Source: Formicarius rufipectus (lineage: Eukaryota > Chordata > Aves > Passeriformes > Formicariidae). Taken from it: a stretch of 64,000 nt of DNA. Each line of letters starts with the position of its first letter. Position 1 is the first letter of the stretch. The notes beneath the pieces are model-generated. The model was not told the DNA's origin and ran no database searches. It saw only the letters and a program-made list of their open reading frames with translations. Location of the stretch: the NCBI GenBank assembly GCA_013399695.1, contig VXAU01000943.1, positions 110,845-174,844 on the forward strand, written 5' to 3'. Shown here piece after piece: positions 36,492-49,193 of this stretch. Position numbers and translations under genes: made by a program.

Positions 36492-38808
36492 CTACAGCAA
36501 AAACTTTTTATAAACTTTAGGTAACCTTTCCACCTGTCCAATGAGGGTTTTCTTGGACCTGAGTACCAAAAAACTCCTTGGTTACCTCAGGATTCATGTT
36601 GATTGTCGGGCTGTATTTTCACTGTCCTTACAGGGATTTGCTGTTTAGGTGACACTGTAACGAGGTAACATTTGTATTAAACTGTATAGTGTGTGTTCTT
36701 TTAGAATCAACATGCATACACCCTGTGCAAAATAAATTACTGCTTAAATTTTGCAATGCACTTTAAAGTAGGTTTTCAATGTTTGGAAGCAGCAATATTG
36801 ATAAAATGAACAGACTAACATCCTCAGCATTGCATTTCTTCCTTTGGTCAATTTAAATGAGAACTTCACAGAGGTTTTGCATTTTTGTTTAATTTAATCT
36901 ATTCATCAGTTTTATTGAAAATAATGTAAAGTGACACTTAATTTTATCATATTTGGCTAATATGTAATTCAGCTGTCATGCACCCAGAGAGATTCTTTAG
37001 GGTGTTCAGCTGTCATCTGTAATTTATAATACAGTTTTGTTGTATGAGAAAGAAAAACAAATATATTCAGCTATAAATTTGCATTTCTCTGTGAGTGGAG
37101 GGGAAGGATATGATACCAGCCTTTTTAAGACTTGATTTTCATATATTTGCTTTGATAATATTGACCTTGGGCTTTTATAATAAAAACAAAGGTTCAAAAA
37201 CTCAACAAAAAAAGATTCTTGCAGAAACATTCTCTGAGATGCCTGTAAAATGCCTGCTGTTAGGAAGAAGCGGTCAGAAACAGTAGGAGAGGTCAGATTA
37301 TATCAAAGTAACAGCTCACTCAATGAAATAATTACAAACACAGCATTAAATTCATGTAATTCACTCAGAGTTCTAACTAACTCTTTGGCAAGACTCTTAC
37401 TCAGTCTTCCCAAGTGTCCCTTTCTATACTTGGTACTCAAAATATGGAACTGAACAGTATAATTTACAATCAAAGGAAATTAATCTCAGTGGAATAAATC
37501 AAATGTGTCACCCATGAAGGGTAGTCATTGTTCATTTTCTCAACTATTGTTGCATCCTAGATTGCCACCTTCTGAAGTAAGTTTCCATGCTTGTGAAGTA
37601 ACAGATGCCACAAATATATGGTAAAATAAACATTTCATTATTTAAAAGCATATGATGTTGGATGAGGACAAATGATAGCAGAACTTTTAAAACTACTTTA
37701 TTGTTATAGTGAACAAGCAGTATTCTTAAAAATTTATTGTCTAGACAAATTTTCAGTTCAAGTAAACCAGGCCACTGGTTGTTTTTTTTTTTTTTCAGAT
37801 TTCAAGTTTTCTCTGTACATCATTCCTCTCTCGTTGATGTTAGCAATTTATCCAACCTCAAGAACAGTGTATGTAGAAGTAGCATGGCTGACAAACCCTT
37901 TATTTGGTTTTTGTGGTTCAGCAGCTGACTTGCTGGTTTTTGTTCAAGTGCTGCCTAAAGGGCAATGAGGGCAAATAAGGAAAAGAAAAAAAAAATCATA
38001 AATAAAGTCTTGCATCTTGCAGCTCCAAACTTTCTGTTGCTAAACAAGTGAGTCAAACATACATTAAGAAACTATTATTTGTTAACAACTCAAACAGTCT
38101 GTGGTTGTCTCATTCCTACATGAAACTTTTTCTTTCCTCCAGAAAGTCTTTCAAGATCTGTATGTTCTCTTGCACCTTATAGGGACATGGGAAAGAAATG
38201 TAACTTTGGTTAACACTGTTTGCTGCTTTTCCTGCTTCATGTCTGTTAGTAAATGCTGTGCATCCAGCTTTAATTACCTTCCCCCGTCTTCCCCCCTCCC
38301 TTGGTAGACTGTTCATAGCACTTTCATTATACCCTGGTTATTTGGAGAGGAGAATAATTTTAAAATGTTATAATTTTCCCACAAAGCCTCAAAGCTATAA
38401 CGGTTCTTTCTGTTAATTTCTCTAAAATATATGAACACCAGTGTCATATGTGAAACTATACTGATGTAAAGGAACATGTGATGTTTTCTGGGACGTTTGA
38501 AGATGAAAAGCAGCTTTGACTTTGGGCTGCTATATTATTGTTCATAATCACTAGGATAGTTTTACATTACATCATTTGGACCAGCTAGAGAAAGACAAGT
38601 GCAAAGTTAATAAAGAATATAAATAATTGAATGATAAACTGAGAAACTACATTTCGTGTGTCCTTCAAAACCTTCTTGATAAGCAAGACTAGTTTCACTG
38701 AGATCACATCACATACTGTGTTCCTGGAATGATAGGCAGTGCTGGTATCTGAGTGATGGATGCTCTTCTGATCCTCCACACACTGCTCTGAAAGACCTTT
38801 GCTTCTTA

Positions 38809-38900
38809 ATCAAGAAGAACAAACAAGCAAACCCCCCAAAAGAAAAACAAAAACAAACAAACAAAACCCACAAAAAACAAACAAACAAACAAAAAAAAAA
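38809..38900. repeat. A/C-rich low-complexity tract
   Basis: About 90 bp of CAAA units, CCCCCC, AACCCACAAAAAACAAAC words and an A10 run. Read on the minus strand it contains TGTGGGTTTTG followed by TTTG units, so it is a reverse-oriented member of the same tract class as the G/T tracts and the minisatellite. Confidence 0.8.
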
Positions 38901-41900
38901 CTGAAAATAAATTAATGGTCTTCCCTCAGTTTTAGAGAAGGGAAATAAAATATAAAATAGGTGGTTTAGCAATATTTGCATTGAAAGCCCTTGAAAGAAC
39001 TTTTATGTCACTTCAGTCAGATTTTTAAATGTTGTATTTGTGTTATTATTCAGTGAAAACCATTCACTTCATAAATCATTAATTGAACATGGTAGTTTGT
39101 TTTCAGTTGCTGATCCCAAATGTAAAGGAGAAAAATATATTTTTGACAGCAGTGCACTCTTGGGCTGTGATATTCGTGTTCCGTTTTAAGAAGGTACTTA
39201 AATGCCTCCCTATTGAAAGTACAGACTTCAGTGGGATTGCCAGGATAGATTGTGACAGAAAGTTTTCACTGATGCTTAATTTTAAAATGAGATTTCAGTT
39301 TGCATCTTTGTTCATGTAGTTATTTTTCACTTGTCCATTTATAACGTATTTGTAAGACCTTCCTTTGAATACTTCAATCTAGCCAAGATTAGACTATAGA
39401 CAGTTGAGTAATACATCCTTTACTCAAGGTGAGGAGTATAAATGTCTCTGTTTGGAAAACAGCATTCCTTACAGTTCTATCTGCAGTTCAAGAACAATTT
39501 CCTGCTCTAATAAGTCTTATTTTTCTTTCTTGGAGGAGGCTGGTTGCCACAAACTAGTTCCCTAGGAGTTTTCTGTAATTCAAAGAATGTATATACAAAC
39601 CTAAGAGGAAGGAGTAGGACAAGGTCAGACTGACCAGGTCATAGATAATGTACTTAGTTTTAAATCTGAAAGAAATCTATACTTAAAATTGCTAGGTATT
39701 TGTGTCTTGTCATAAACATATGCAACACTTTCAAAGAGTTATGACTGGGAGAATTTGATAATTGGAAGATACATTTCCTCAAATGCACAAATTTAAAAAA
39801 TAAAAATTCTTTTTTCACTTTCGTAGAGCTATTCATAATCCACAGGCTCTGTTCTCTTCAAAGTGTGCCCTAGCTATTGGATTTTTCAAGTGTTCTTTGC
39901 TTGGGTGATCTATCTATCTTGACTTTTACATTCTTGCAGCTAAAAATCAATGACGCAGAAATGGTTATAATTTCTAATTTGGTGTCGCTAGCTACAGAAT
40001 AAGGAAAACTTTTTATTTCCTTGATTTATGTCTCAATGACTGTTTGGATGTTTTGTATACAGAGGAATAATTACAGCAGATTTTGACTCAGAATTTCTTG
40101 ACACGTGTTAAATAGGACAGTTATTTGACTGTAGTATGATTACACAGCTCTGTGTGTTTGTTAAATGGAAAATAAAGGTGTGTTATCTTTTGTCAAGTTA
40201 AAATATTTGTGGTAATTTTCAGTAATATTTTTGATCAGGAATTAATTATATTATCACATTATTTTGACATGGGGCATCTTGCTAGATGCTTGAAAGATGA
40301 ACATGAATGTGAGCAAGCAATTTATACAGCTACTAAGAACTGTTAACAAGTTAACAGCATGAGAACAAGTGTGGTAAAAAAAAAAAGCTAATTTGGAAAG
40401 GAAGTAAAGATCCTTCACTCGCTTCCAATATCACAACATCATGTTCTGCCACACCACATACAGGTAAGCAAGAACAGGATGAGGTCTTATTGGAAAATAA
40501 CTGCTTCAGTTGAAGTAAAGGTGTTTAAAGTCTTCCTAATTTCCTGCTACAGTGAACTTGTGATATTTGATTAGAATTGTCATGGGTAGAAAAAATCCCA
40601 CAGCCCAGTAAAAGCAAGAGTGTTCACATCTTACTCTAACCTGATAAATTGATCATTACAAATTTGACTGGTATTGAATAAAATAACTTTTTGTGTCTTC
40701 TGAAGTTTTTTCTAACTGAATGCTGTGGCTTGTTCTCGGAGTTCCCAAAGTGAAGTATTTCAGGCTAAATGTAAAGAGTTTGAATAATTTTCTTCTATGT
40801 TCCATACTTCCCTTGGCTATATATTGGTGTGTATATATATGCAAATATATATATACCAATATATATATATGAACTAGAAATCTTCCATTTGGTTAGTTAA
40901 GGCTGTTAACACTGAATTGGTTATTAATTAACAGCGGATTTGACAAAGATTCATTGGGAAGCAAGGATTTTAATTTGAAAAATCAAAGAAATCACTTTTG
41001 CCTCAAAGGGTGTGTGAGCGCTTAAGGGGAGAGTATTGTCAGAAAATACAGGATGCACTGAAACATTTGGTTGGGGTTTTGGTTTGGTTTGGTTCGGCAA
41101 TTATTGTGTTTTGTTAATGAAGGTAAAATCTCAGAACCACCAGAAATACCCATCCAGCAACTGTCTCAACAAATGTTCAGGAAAATTGACAGCCATTCCA
41201 CCATGAATTTTATGACCACAGATGCATAAAAATTAACAAAATTTTTGTCAGTGCAGTTTGATTGCTAGTAAGTAGAGTATTCATTTGAAACTCAGGGAAC
41301 CATAGGAGGCTTCATTACTTCTAAATTTCCTGTGAAATCTGATGTATGAGTCACAATAGAGGGTGTGAAGTTCATATCTTGCCTTAGTATAATTTCTTTG
41401 TCCTTCACAAAGCTTGTCAACATCCTGGTTCCTCAGTTCATTTAAGTTATGGGGGTTTTATTAAGTTATAGATATGAATCATTGCAGTGATTTGGTATGT
41501 GAACTGGCAGAGGCAATTACTGGAGCAATGGCTAAAAGAGACTCTGAGAGAACTGTTTTCCTCAATAAATTAATTAAATTGCCTTGAAAAATTAATTTCC
41601 CCAAGAAATGCAACCTGTATCTTTGTTTTTTCTAGCTTTCTACAAGGAAAGAGCCTAAACCCGATCTATAACTGGTTTGCTTGATTGTCACCAGGTTTTC
41701 TTTCTTCCTTCTTAATGTTTTTTCTTGGTATAAAGTAAGTCTTTGGTTTTCAGAACACATTTATTCTCTCGCCTTTTTTTTTTTTTTTCCTTTTTGTAAG
41801 GAAGGAATAGAGTTGCAGAGATCATATAGATGGACTGGTTTGCACCATTGGTGTTTGGCACTTGATCACTTAATACTCAAACTGAATTGCTGAGTTGTTT

Positions 41901-44900
41901 TTTTCTTTGATGGATAAGAGCAGTAGCATTTTAATTTCATACTGATATAATCTTTTGTTTTATTTCCTTGATGTTTGAAAAGTAGCTTGTTTAATAGATA
42001 TCATCTCAACTGCATGTTTCAAATGCTTTGAAAACTCTTAAGTGTGCCCCTCTATGAAAGATGTGTTTCTTACTGAAGCTTTACTTGGGCAAACATTATT
42101 TTTAGGTTATACTTGAAGTAGATATCAAAGTTATACTATAACTCAAATCTGAAAAGGCAACTTTTATTGGTAGTTAGTTGAGACCTAAGAGTTAGTTTGA
42201 AGGCAGAATGTTTCATCAACAGAATCACAGCAAAGGAGTTTATGGGAACAGCACTTCTTGAAGCACATTGCTGGCAACAATAAGCAGTGCTCTCTCATGT
42301 GGATTCCATTAAAACAGCTAAATAATTTTCTAACTGTGCTTTTGAAATAAGTGCCAAAATCACAAAAAGTCAAGTTTTGACTGTGCCTGTGATAACAGCA
42401 AAACTCAAGATTTCTGTGGAGTTGTGGTATTGGTTCCATAGTCCTTTAATCTTATGTTTTCAAGGATGTTATGGAAAGCTTTTGGTATTTGTATTCTCAG
42501 ATGGAGATAGCAAATATATCACTGATTAAAAGTACATTTAATATTCAATACTCCATAGTGGGCAACAACTATAATATGGTATTTGAGGGAAAATGTTTAA
42601 TTCATTTCACTTACGTCTGAAGGTAGGATATATCTTATGTTTTGCTGTAGATTATAAGATGGGATATGTCAAATATCATAAAAACTACATTACTATCTTT
42701 TGGAAAGTTTGATAGTTACCTTTATTAGTTCCTTGTCGCAAATTCACTTTCGGGATAATTAAAAGTATGTCTTATGCATAATCATTCTACAGAGAGAAAG
42801 TGAAGAACAAGCAAGTGGAGATGTTTGTGCTGTGATTCCATAGCAATGATGAAGAGATTAGAGTGTTCCTAACCTTTTACAGTTGGAATATTATTAAAAT
42901 ATAACAAATACTGTATTACTAAAGGTATGGTTATAAATATGTATTTTTATTTAAATATTATACAGATGAATTTGTAAAATTTTGACGGTAATAAGAGTTA
43001 TGAGTAATCAGTAATTTTTATAATGAGAGACTCTAAAGACTCTAAATTTGGAATCAAATAATTAATGTCTTTAGTATTCACTCTCCTCAGTCAAAACATT
43101 TCCTCTTCTAGTGTTTCAGCATTCAACTGGAAAGCGGAATGGCTCAGTGGCAGCCTTTCTGGTGGAGGGGAAAAAGTGTGTTAATAGCAATTTACTTAAA
43201 TCAGCATGTTTGAGGAAGTTATTCTAGACACAAAGAGTATAGACAGTAGAGACACTTTTTACGTCCCTTCGTACTACCAGCTATTTTTGTTTTCTAGATA
43301 CCATTGGCTAGATGATTTATTTTGTGGAGGATCTACAAAAATCATTCAAGTTTGTAACAAAGCCTCACCATTTGGAATTCTTCATCAAATTAACTAATTT
43401 AAAATTTATTTTCAGTGAATCATAGTAATTTTTTTTTGCTTTAATCCTGCCTTATAGCAGTCTATAATACAAATACAAGATGTTTTAAAATGTTAAATGA
43501 GAAATAATGGTAAAAGAAAAAAAGCCAAGTATTTTTATAGGAATAACTCCAAGGAAAATGTTTTTGACAGGCTCTGAGTGTGGTTTTTATTTGAAATATG
43601 TTTTCTCTAAAATGGACATGTTTAATATATTTTTTCTTTAACTGATTTAGGACTGTTCTTCAGTTGTTTCTCACTCCATTTTGCTCTAGAGTATTTAGAC
43701 AAGACTGCCTTTTAGTAAATTGGGTGTTAATGACTATTGGAGCGTGGCTTTCCCTGTTTTAGGGAGTTGAAGGAGTGTCATCTTGTCCCGCTTTGTCCTT
43801 TCCCTATTTCCCCAACTGTGGTTCTGCTTTAGTGGGTCTCTCTCATGGTGCAGATCCACAGGTCTGGAAGTGTTAAGCCAGAAAGGAAGGATGAAAGCTG
43901 TGCTCAGGATTTCACTTCACTGAACATGTCTGTGCCCAGCTCCATGATGTTTTTGAGCAATCCTCAGGGCTTCTGCCTTCTATTTATCCTTTACTGATGC
44001 CTCCCTGCTCATGTTCTCCCTGTGAGCCTGGGTAGTGCTGGAATCAGAGAGAGTCTGCATAACACAAGGAATGGGATATAATAGATGGGACTCTGGAGTG
44101 AGAATCCTTGAAGACTGTGGATGGTTTGAATGATGTCACTCTGGTGGCTGCAGTATTCAGTTTAAGCATACAATGTAAGCCTAAAGAAATACAAATAAGG
44201 AAACAGGGACTGTATTGTGGATAAGAGTCTGGGGATCAGGAGGATGCAGGGCTAGGAAGACAGTGCTGTGCACATATGACACTGCCTGGATGGGGGAAAT
44301 ATCAGGCTGGTTGGAGGGGGCCTTGAACTTGCCCATCAGTGACTTCTTTTTTACCTTTCATGTTGGGGAAGAGAGAGAAACAACAGCAGCAGCCCAGTCT
44401 GGGTAGAGAACTAGACTTGGTTACATCAAGGAGGGGACTCCATACCTTCTGAGTCTGCACACAGTCTGAAGGATACTCAAAAAGCAGGATCATCCCATCC
44501 TGATCTTGCCTTTGTTTTCTTTTGTGGGAAAGGGATATACAGGAGAGTGTGTAGGGAAATGCTGAGTTTGAATTTTGTCTACCAAAGTATACTGGGGCTT
44601 CACTCTGGTCAGAAACTGCTGCTCTTTTTATCTGTAGCAATATGTTTTTTCAGGGAATTAACTTTCCATCTGTCCCTTAGTGCAACTAATGTAGGAAAAC
44701 ACTGCAGAAACCAGGCAGTGAGGGGCAGCAGACAGCTAGTGATTTTTAGAAGGCTGTTTGTCCTCAGGTCAGGTGAGGTAAAAAATACTCCATGATAAGA
44801 ACTCAGCACAGAAACAAAATAGAGCATAATTCCTTTTCCTTTCTCATTTCACTGTTACTTCAGAACAAAATGAAACTGCATAGTCTTAATTTCTTGATTC

Positions 44901-44927
44901 CTGCTGAACTTATTTATGCTATATAAA
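38901..44927. other. AT-rich non-coding stretch, no gene seen
   Basis: About 6 kb without a supported gene. It contains a poly-A run near 40,376-40,386, an AT-rich hairpin at 40,818-40,868, a GGTTT tract at 41,066-41,095 and a poly-T run at 41,774-41,788. The GC-richer part at 43,750-44,420 is not assignable to any repeat family I know. Frames there reach 112 codons but show no motif. Confidence 0.5.
40818..40868. repeat. AT-rich inverted repeat (hairpin)
   Basis: A left arm with TATATATTGGT followed by GTGTATATATAT, and a right arm with ATATATATACCAATATATA, pair through about 20 positions with a small mismatch around GTG. They leave a loop of about five bases near GCAAA. The sequence is mostly TA repeats, but the embedded TTGGT/ACCAA pair makes it more than a simple microsatellite. 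No function is evident. Confidence 0.7.
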
Positions 44928-45031
44928 GTTTTTGGGTTTTTTTTTTGTTTGTTTGTTTGGTTTGGTTTGGGGGTTTTTTGGGGTTTTTTTGTTTTGTTTT
45001 GGTTTTTTTGGGTTGTTTTTTTTTTTTTTTT
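44928..45031. repeat. G/T-rich tract with poly-T
   Basis: About 104 bp containing only G and T apart from its edges: TTTG units, GGTTTGG words, GGGGG, GGGG and a final run of about 16 T. The hydrophobic, Phe/Trp-rich 95-codon frame crossing it (44,916-45,203) is a product of the composition. Confidence 0.85.
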
Positions 45032-48000
45032 CCCATTAAGTGAGCTACTTCTTCTACAAGTTTATTCAGATGATGTTGGGTCTTTAAATTATGTGTTGGT
45101 TTGTTCATCCTTTTCTGATACCTTTCTTATCTTTTTCTGTGTGAATACTTTCATATTGCATTGTATTTGTTTACAGAAACATTCTATACTTCTTGAGCTT
45201 TAATGTTAGTAACACCAGAGCTTCAGTCAGTGGTTCACTTACAGGGCCACATGCAGTTCTATAGAGTATTTATTGAGTGCTGCCACAATAATAAAAATTA
45301 AAATTGTTGCTAAAAGCATTGAAATATGACCAAAATAAGAATGAGGATGTAATACACAATACCAGTTTCTTTACACTCAAGTCCTGATTTGCAAATGTGA
45401 GTGAAAGATTGACTTTACGTTTCCAGAGATGATTAGCTGCCAACTCTAATCAAATTGAGAAGTAATTAGAAAATCAAAACTTGATTAGCTCTTTGCTTGA
45501 TTTACTAAAATTGCAGTTTATGCAGTTTAAATGATGGGGGAGGGGAAAAAAAAGTCTCTTCTCTACACGCAGCCTACTGTTCTGTGTTAGGGGAGCACAG
45601 GGAGAGGATCATTGCCTGCAGTACTGAGCTCTTCAGTGCCCCGGCACTGATACGTCAGTGACAGCAATGCTGGATAAGCAAAGACCTCATCCCTTTTTAC
45701 CTGTGAAATAAATGTGTTGTGAGTAGCTGCTGAGAGTTGTTTGGGAAGTGTGTGACCCAGACAACCTGAATTTTCATTCCCATTCTCTTCTTCATTCGTG
45801 GAGTGCTTCAGTGTTGTTATGGAGTTATTCAAATGTGAATATTGTGCCTGTGATTCTGCAGTAAATTATCTAATTGATGTAGGTGATATAACAGTGCAGG
45901 CAAAGTTGAAAGGGGAGGGCAGCTTTGGCAGTGTGGGAGTTCAGTTTTCATCTCTGTCATCATTGTCTGTGGGACATTTGCCTGTGCTTAATTTCTGTAT
46001 TTCCTTTCTGTGGAATAGGATGGTTTGTTTCTTTCTTTTTTTTTTTTTTCCTTTCACCTTATTCAACTTTGAGATCCTGATGATAAAATCAATACATCTG
46101 TAAACTAAAATGCGCTAGCAGTTGCCCCTCTAATTACATAACTCAAATGCAAAGTATTAGATTTTTATACGCATGAGGCGAAAAATAAATGTAAGTGGTT
46201 TTTCCAGTATGCAGTTTTCCTTGTCTGTCATCTTCTTGAGATTCGATACTTGTAATGCTCTCTGCATTTACATTGTGACCAAGACACGTTTTAATGCATC
46301 TTTTCTACTTGAGTCTTGTTACAGAAGTAACTGCAGTGAAGATCTTCTCTGAATTAATTTAATGACAGAATTAGTAGGCCAGCTGTAATACTGCTGAAGT
46401 ACCCTCAAATCTGCACTTTTTGGAGGTAGATTTGTTGAAAAGCAAGAGGTTTAAAAGAAATTCAGAACAGAGTGTAAGAACTTTTTTTTTTTTTTTCTTG
46501 AACTGCTTTGCCAGTGTCTTAAAAGTAAAAAAGTACAGTTTAATTAAACAGAAGACTACAGCAATAAGCATAGTAATGTTACACTGAAGAAAATTGCAGA
46601 AATTATGATATTTAGGGGGCCCCTTTCTGCTCTCAGATGCTAAGCATGAAGCATTACTTAAAGAAAATTGAATCTTCATTGTATTTCTGTATCTGAAAGC
46701 CAAATGTATCCCGTCTATAGTGTATGTTTCAGAGTATACTCCAGCAAAGTTGAGGAAAAAAATGCATTTTTTTAAATTGATTTTTTTTTTTCCCTTACGT
46801 TTTTAGGGCACTCTCTTTTCAGACATGGGTTGTTTATATAGCAATTTAATATATTGAGTATTTCTGCCTCAGGCTGCAAAGTTGTGGTATGGCAGCTGAT
46901 CTCTTTCTCTTTTGGATTAACTATTTAATCCATAAAATTTTACTTTCTCTAGGGGACTTCAGTAGCTTTAAACATTACTCTTGGGCTTTCAAACCTGTAT
47001 AGACTATTAAATGAACTGCTGTATATTTTTAATCAGAAGCTTTACTTACTTTTTCTTGAGCTCTCAAGAACTGCACCATACTGATCTTCCCTGATTCCTT
47101 TCTTCCTGTAGATTCAACCTGCTGTAGGTAAATATCTCCTTTTCCTACATTTACTGGTTAGGAAGCCTTTTTCTCATTGGACTGAAGAGGGGTCCCACCA
47201 TCAGTGTGCAGGAACCATCACATCATCACAGGATGTGTCTACTCTAGAGCTTCCATGGCACACAATAAAGCACAATTTGTCTGTTTACCTTCACCTAAAA
47301 TGTGATGTTGAGGAAGGTAGATCTTAAGAGGAACAGAAGTGGCAGGAATCCTTGGCAAGCAGAGGTGATGGTTGATAGCTCTGTGAATGGGATTATACGA
47401 TGTGTACTGAGATAGGGGAGGGTTTATGCTGATCTCTGACCCATCCAGTATTCCATTTTATGTTCCTGACAGCTGGAACCTCAAGCTGATAGAATTCACA
47501 CAATTGGAAGGGGAAAATTAGACTTCATAATTTTCATCTGAGGTTCTTAAAGGAATAAGCAGAAAAAAATTTCCATCTTTGCTCTGTAAAGGCAGTGGAT
47601 CTGATGTTACTGTTGCTGTCAAGTCTGATTTTAATTACAGACAACTGAGGTTTCACTTAAGGATTGAGAAGTTAGGTTTCTTTCTTGCAGATGTTGTGGT
47701 GGGAGACAGCAAAAATTCATAAAGATGTGCATTTGTAAAAAAAGAGAAGATACTGTTTTGACAGTAAGGATACGGAATATGTAACTGAAATTTTCATTTT
47801 CAAAACTTTTATTTAGGGTGTTTTCTCTTCTTTTTTTTTTTTTTTTCCCCCTCATCATTTGCATTTATTTCCAACTGCTTACATTTTTTACTCCTAAGTT
47901 GCCTTGTTTGCACTCAATTTTGTTGTAAAATTATTTGATAAAAATATTTTATTAGCTAATGTCAGCTGTCTGGGGATAAAAAAAGATTGCCAGAAAATCT

Positions 48001-48229
48001 TTGGAGTGAATCTCAAGTTTTCATGGAGGTTTATAGGCTATGATAGAGATCTAAAAGGTATTAAGAGATCTAAAGAATATTTTTGTCCCATGGATGTCTT
48101 GGTGGCTTAGTCTGGGCTATTTGTATTGTAGTCAGTTGCCATCTGTCAGGACGGTTTTTGGTATTATTTTCACACACATTTTGACTTATTTTTGAGTGAA
48201 ATGACTGCAATTTTAATTAAATTTGTATC
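45032..48229. other. AT-rich non-coding stretch, no gene seen
   Basis: No supported gene. It contains a cluster of TAAT/ATTA homeodomain-like cores at 45,430-45,490. Long poly-T runs lie at about 46,036-46,049, 46,482-46,496 and 47,831-47,846, several followed by C-runs. Frames reach 110 codons, none with a known domain. Confidence 0.5.
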
Positions 48230-48776
48230 AAGTGTGACTGGGACAGTTGACTTTGTTCACAGCAGCCTGTATGGTGCAGTGGTTTGTATTTGTGGCCAAA
48301 GCAGTGCTGGTAACACAGAGGTCTTTTGGGTTTTGCTGAGTGTGGCAAACCATTGGTTTTCTTCTTGCCCCACAGAGAGTGGTCAGCTGGGGATGGGCAA
48401 GAGCTTGGGAGGGGACACAGCCACAAGAGCAGATCCCAACTCACCAAGAGGATACCATATGGTGGTGTGCTCAACCATAAAAACTCAGAGACAGGAGGAA
48501 GAAGAAGGGGCATTCAGAGTTATGGTGTTTGTTTTCCGAAGTAACCATTAATGTGCACAGAGTCCCTGCTTGCCTGGGAGATGGTTCAACACCCAACACA
48601 ACAGTGATGGGAAATGAGGGCTTTTGCTGTTCTCACGTGTGCAGATTTTGCTTTTCTCTTCTTAAACTGCCATTATCTTAGCTGATGACTCTTCTTGCTT
48701 CTATTTTCTCCCCACCCTGCAAAAGAGTGGAGTGAGCAAGAGGCAGGGTGGGTGTTTGGCTGCTGCAAGTGATGGA
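48230..48776 (+). mobile_element. Avian ERVL-like solo LTR, near full length
   Basis: About 547 bp of LTR in plus orientation. In order it shows a degraded 5' start (GTGACTGGGACAG near 48,233), GCAGTGCTGGTAACACAGAGG, TTGGGAGGGGACACAGCC, CCCAACTCACCAAGAGGATA, a degenerate TATA-like CATAAAAAC near 48,475, then GAAGAAGAAGGGGCATTC, AAGTAACCATT (48,539-48,549), CTTGCCTGGGAGATGG and GTGAGCAAG (48,732). The blocks occur in the same order in the copies at 13.3 and 62.7 kb where those are present. The poly(A) hexamer has decayed to CTTAAA. No internal retroviral sequence flanks it, so it is a solo LTR. The 119-codon plus-strand frame at 48,192-48,551 lies inside the LTR and is not a gene. Confidence 0.88.
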
Positions 48777-48974
48777 GGTGACAGAAGTTGATCTCATTTC
48801 TTGGCCTAAAGGAGGTAGTCTTGCCCAGGACTTGAGGGTAAGGATGTCATCAGGAAGCTGCCTCTTTTATTGATCATGTTAGGAAGGAAGACTGTAGGTA
48901 CTGTCAGGAGCTGATTTTGGAAGGAAAATAACTGCTTTGTGCATTAGAATCTATTCCAAAATATAGGGGTGTGA

Positions 48975-49193
48975 CTCTTACATGAGGATTGGTGAAATAC
49001 TGGAACAGGTTGTTCAGGGGGGTCATGGATTCCCCAGCCATAGAATTATCCAACCTGGAAGTGTCCAAGGCCAGGTTGGGTAAGACCTTGGGCAACCTGG
49101 TCTACGGGCAGGTGTCCCTGCCCATGGCAGCAGAAGTTGGCACTGGATGATCTCTGAGTTTCCTTCCAACCCTTAACACTCTTTGGTTTTATG
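48975..49193 (+). mobile_element. CR1 LINE 3'-end fragment
   Basis: A plus-oriented CR1 tail with ACTGGAACAGGTTGTTCAGG, GTCATGGATTCCCC, CAACCTGG...GGGCAGGTGTCCCTGCCCATGGCAG, TGGATGATCTCTGAG, CCTTCCAACCC, and an end at CTTTGGTTTTATG where the terminal repeats are expected. It is severely 5'-truncated, about 220 bp, with no RT sequence left. It lies about 200 bp downstream of the LTR at 48.2 kb. Confidence 0.92.

Larger units (their letters stand above)
33587..38808. other. AT-rich non-coding stretch, no gene seen
   Basis: About 5.2 kb with no supported gene. It holds G/T tracts at 34,601-34,669 and 36,451-36,491. A long polypyrimidine run followed by CAG at about 37,782-37,797 looks like a splice acceptor, but the frames after it show no known protein. 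A 106-codon plus-strand frame at 35,888-36,208 is also unremarkable. Confidence 0.5.

Noticed and set aside
37782..37800. Strong splice-acceptor-like polypyrimidine run ending CAG
   Set aside because: No credible coding exon follows, and poly-T runs with CAG are frequent in this window.
48192..48551. 119-codon frame at 48.2 kb
   Set aside because: It lies within the solo LTR, so the GC-richer open frame is repeat sequence.
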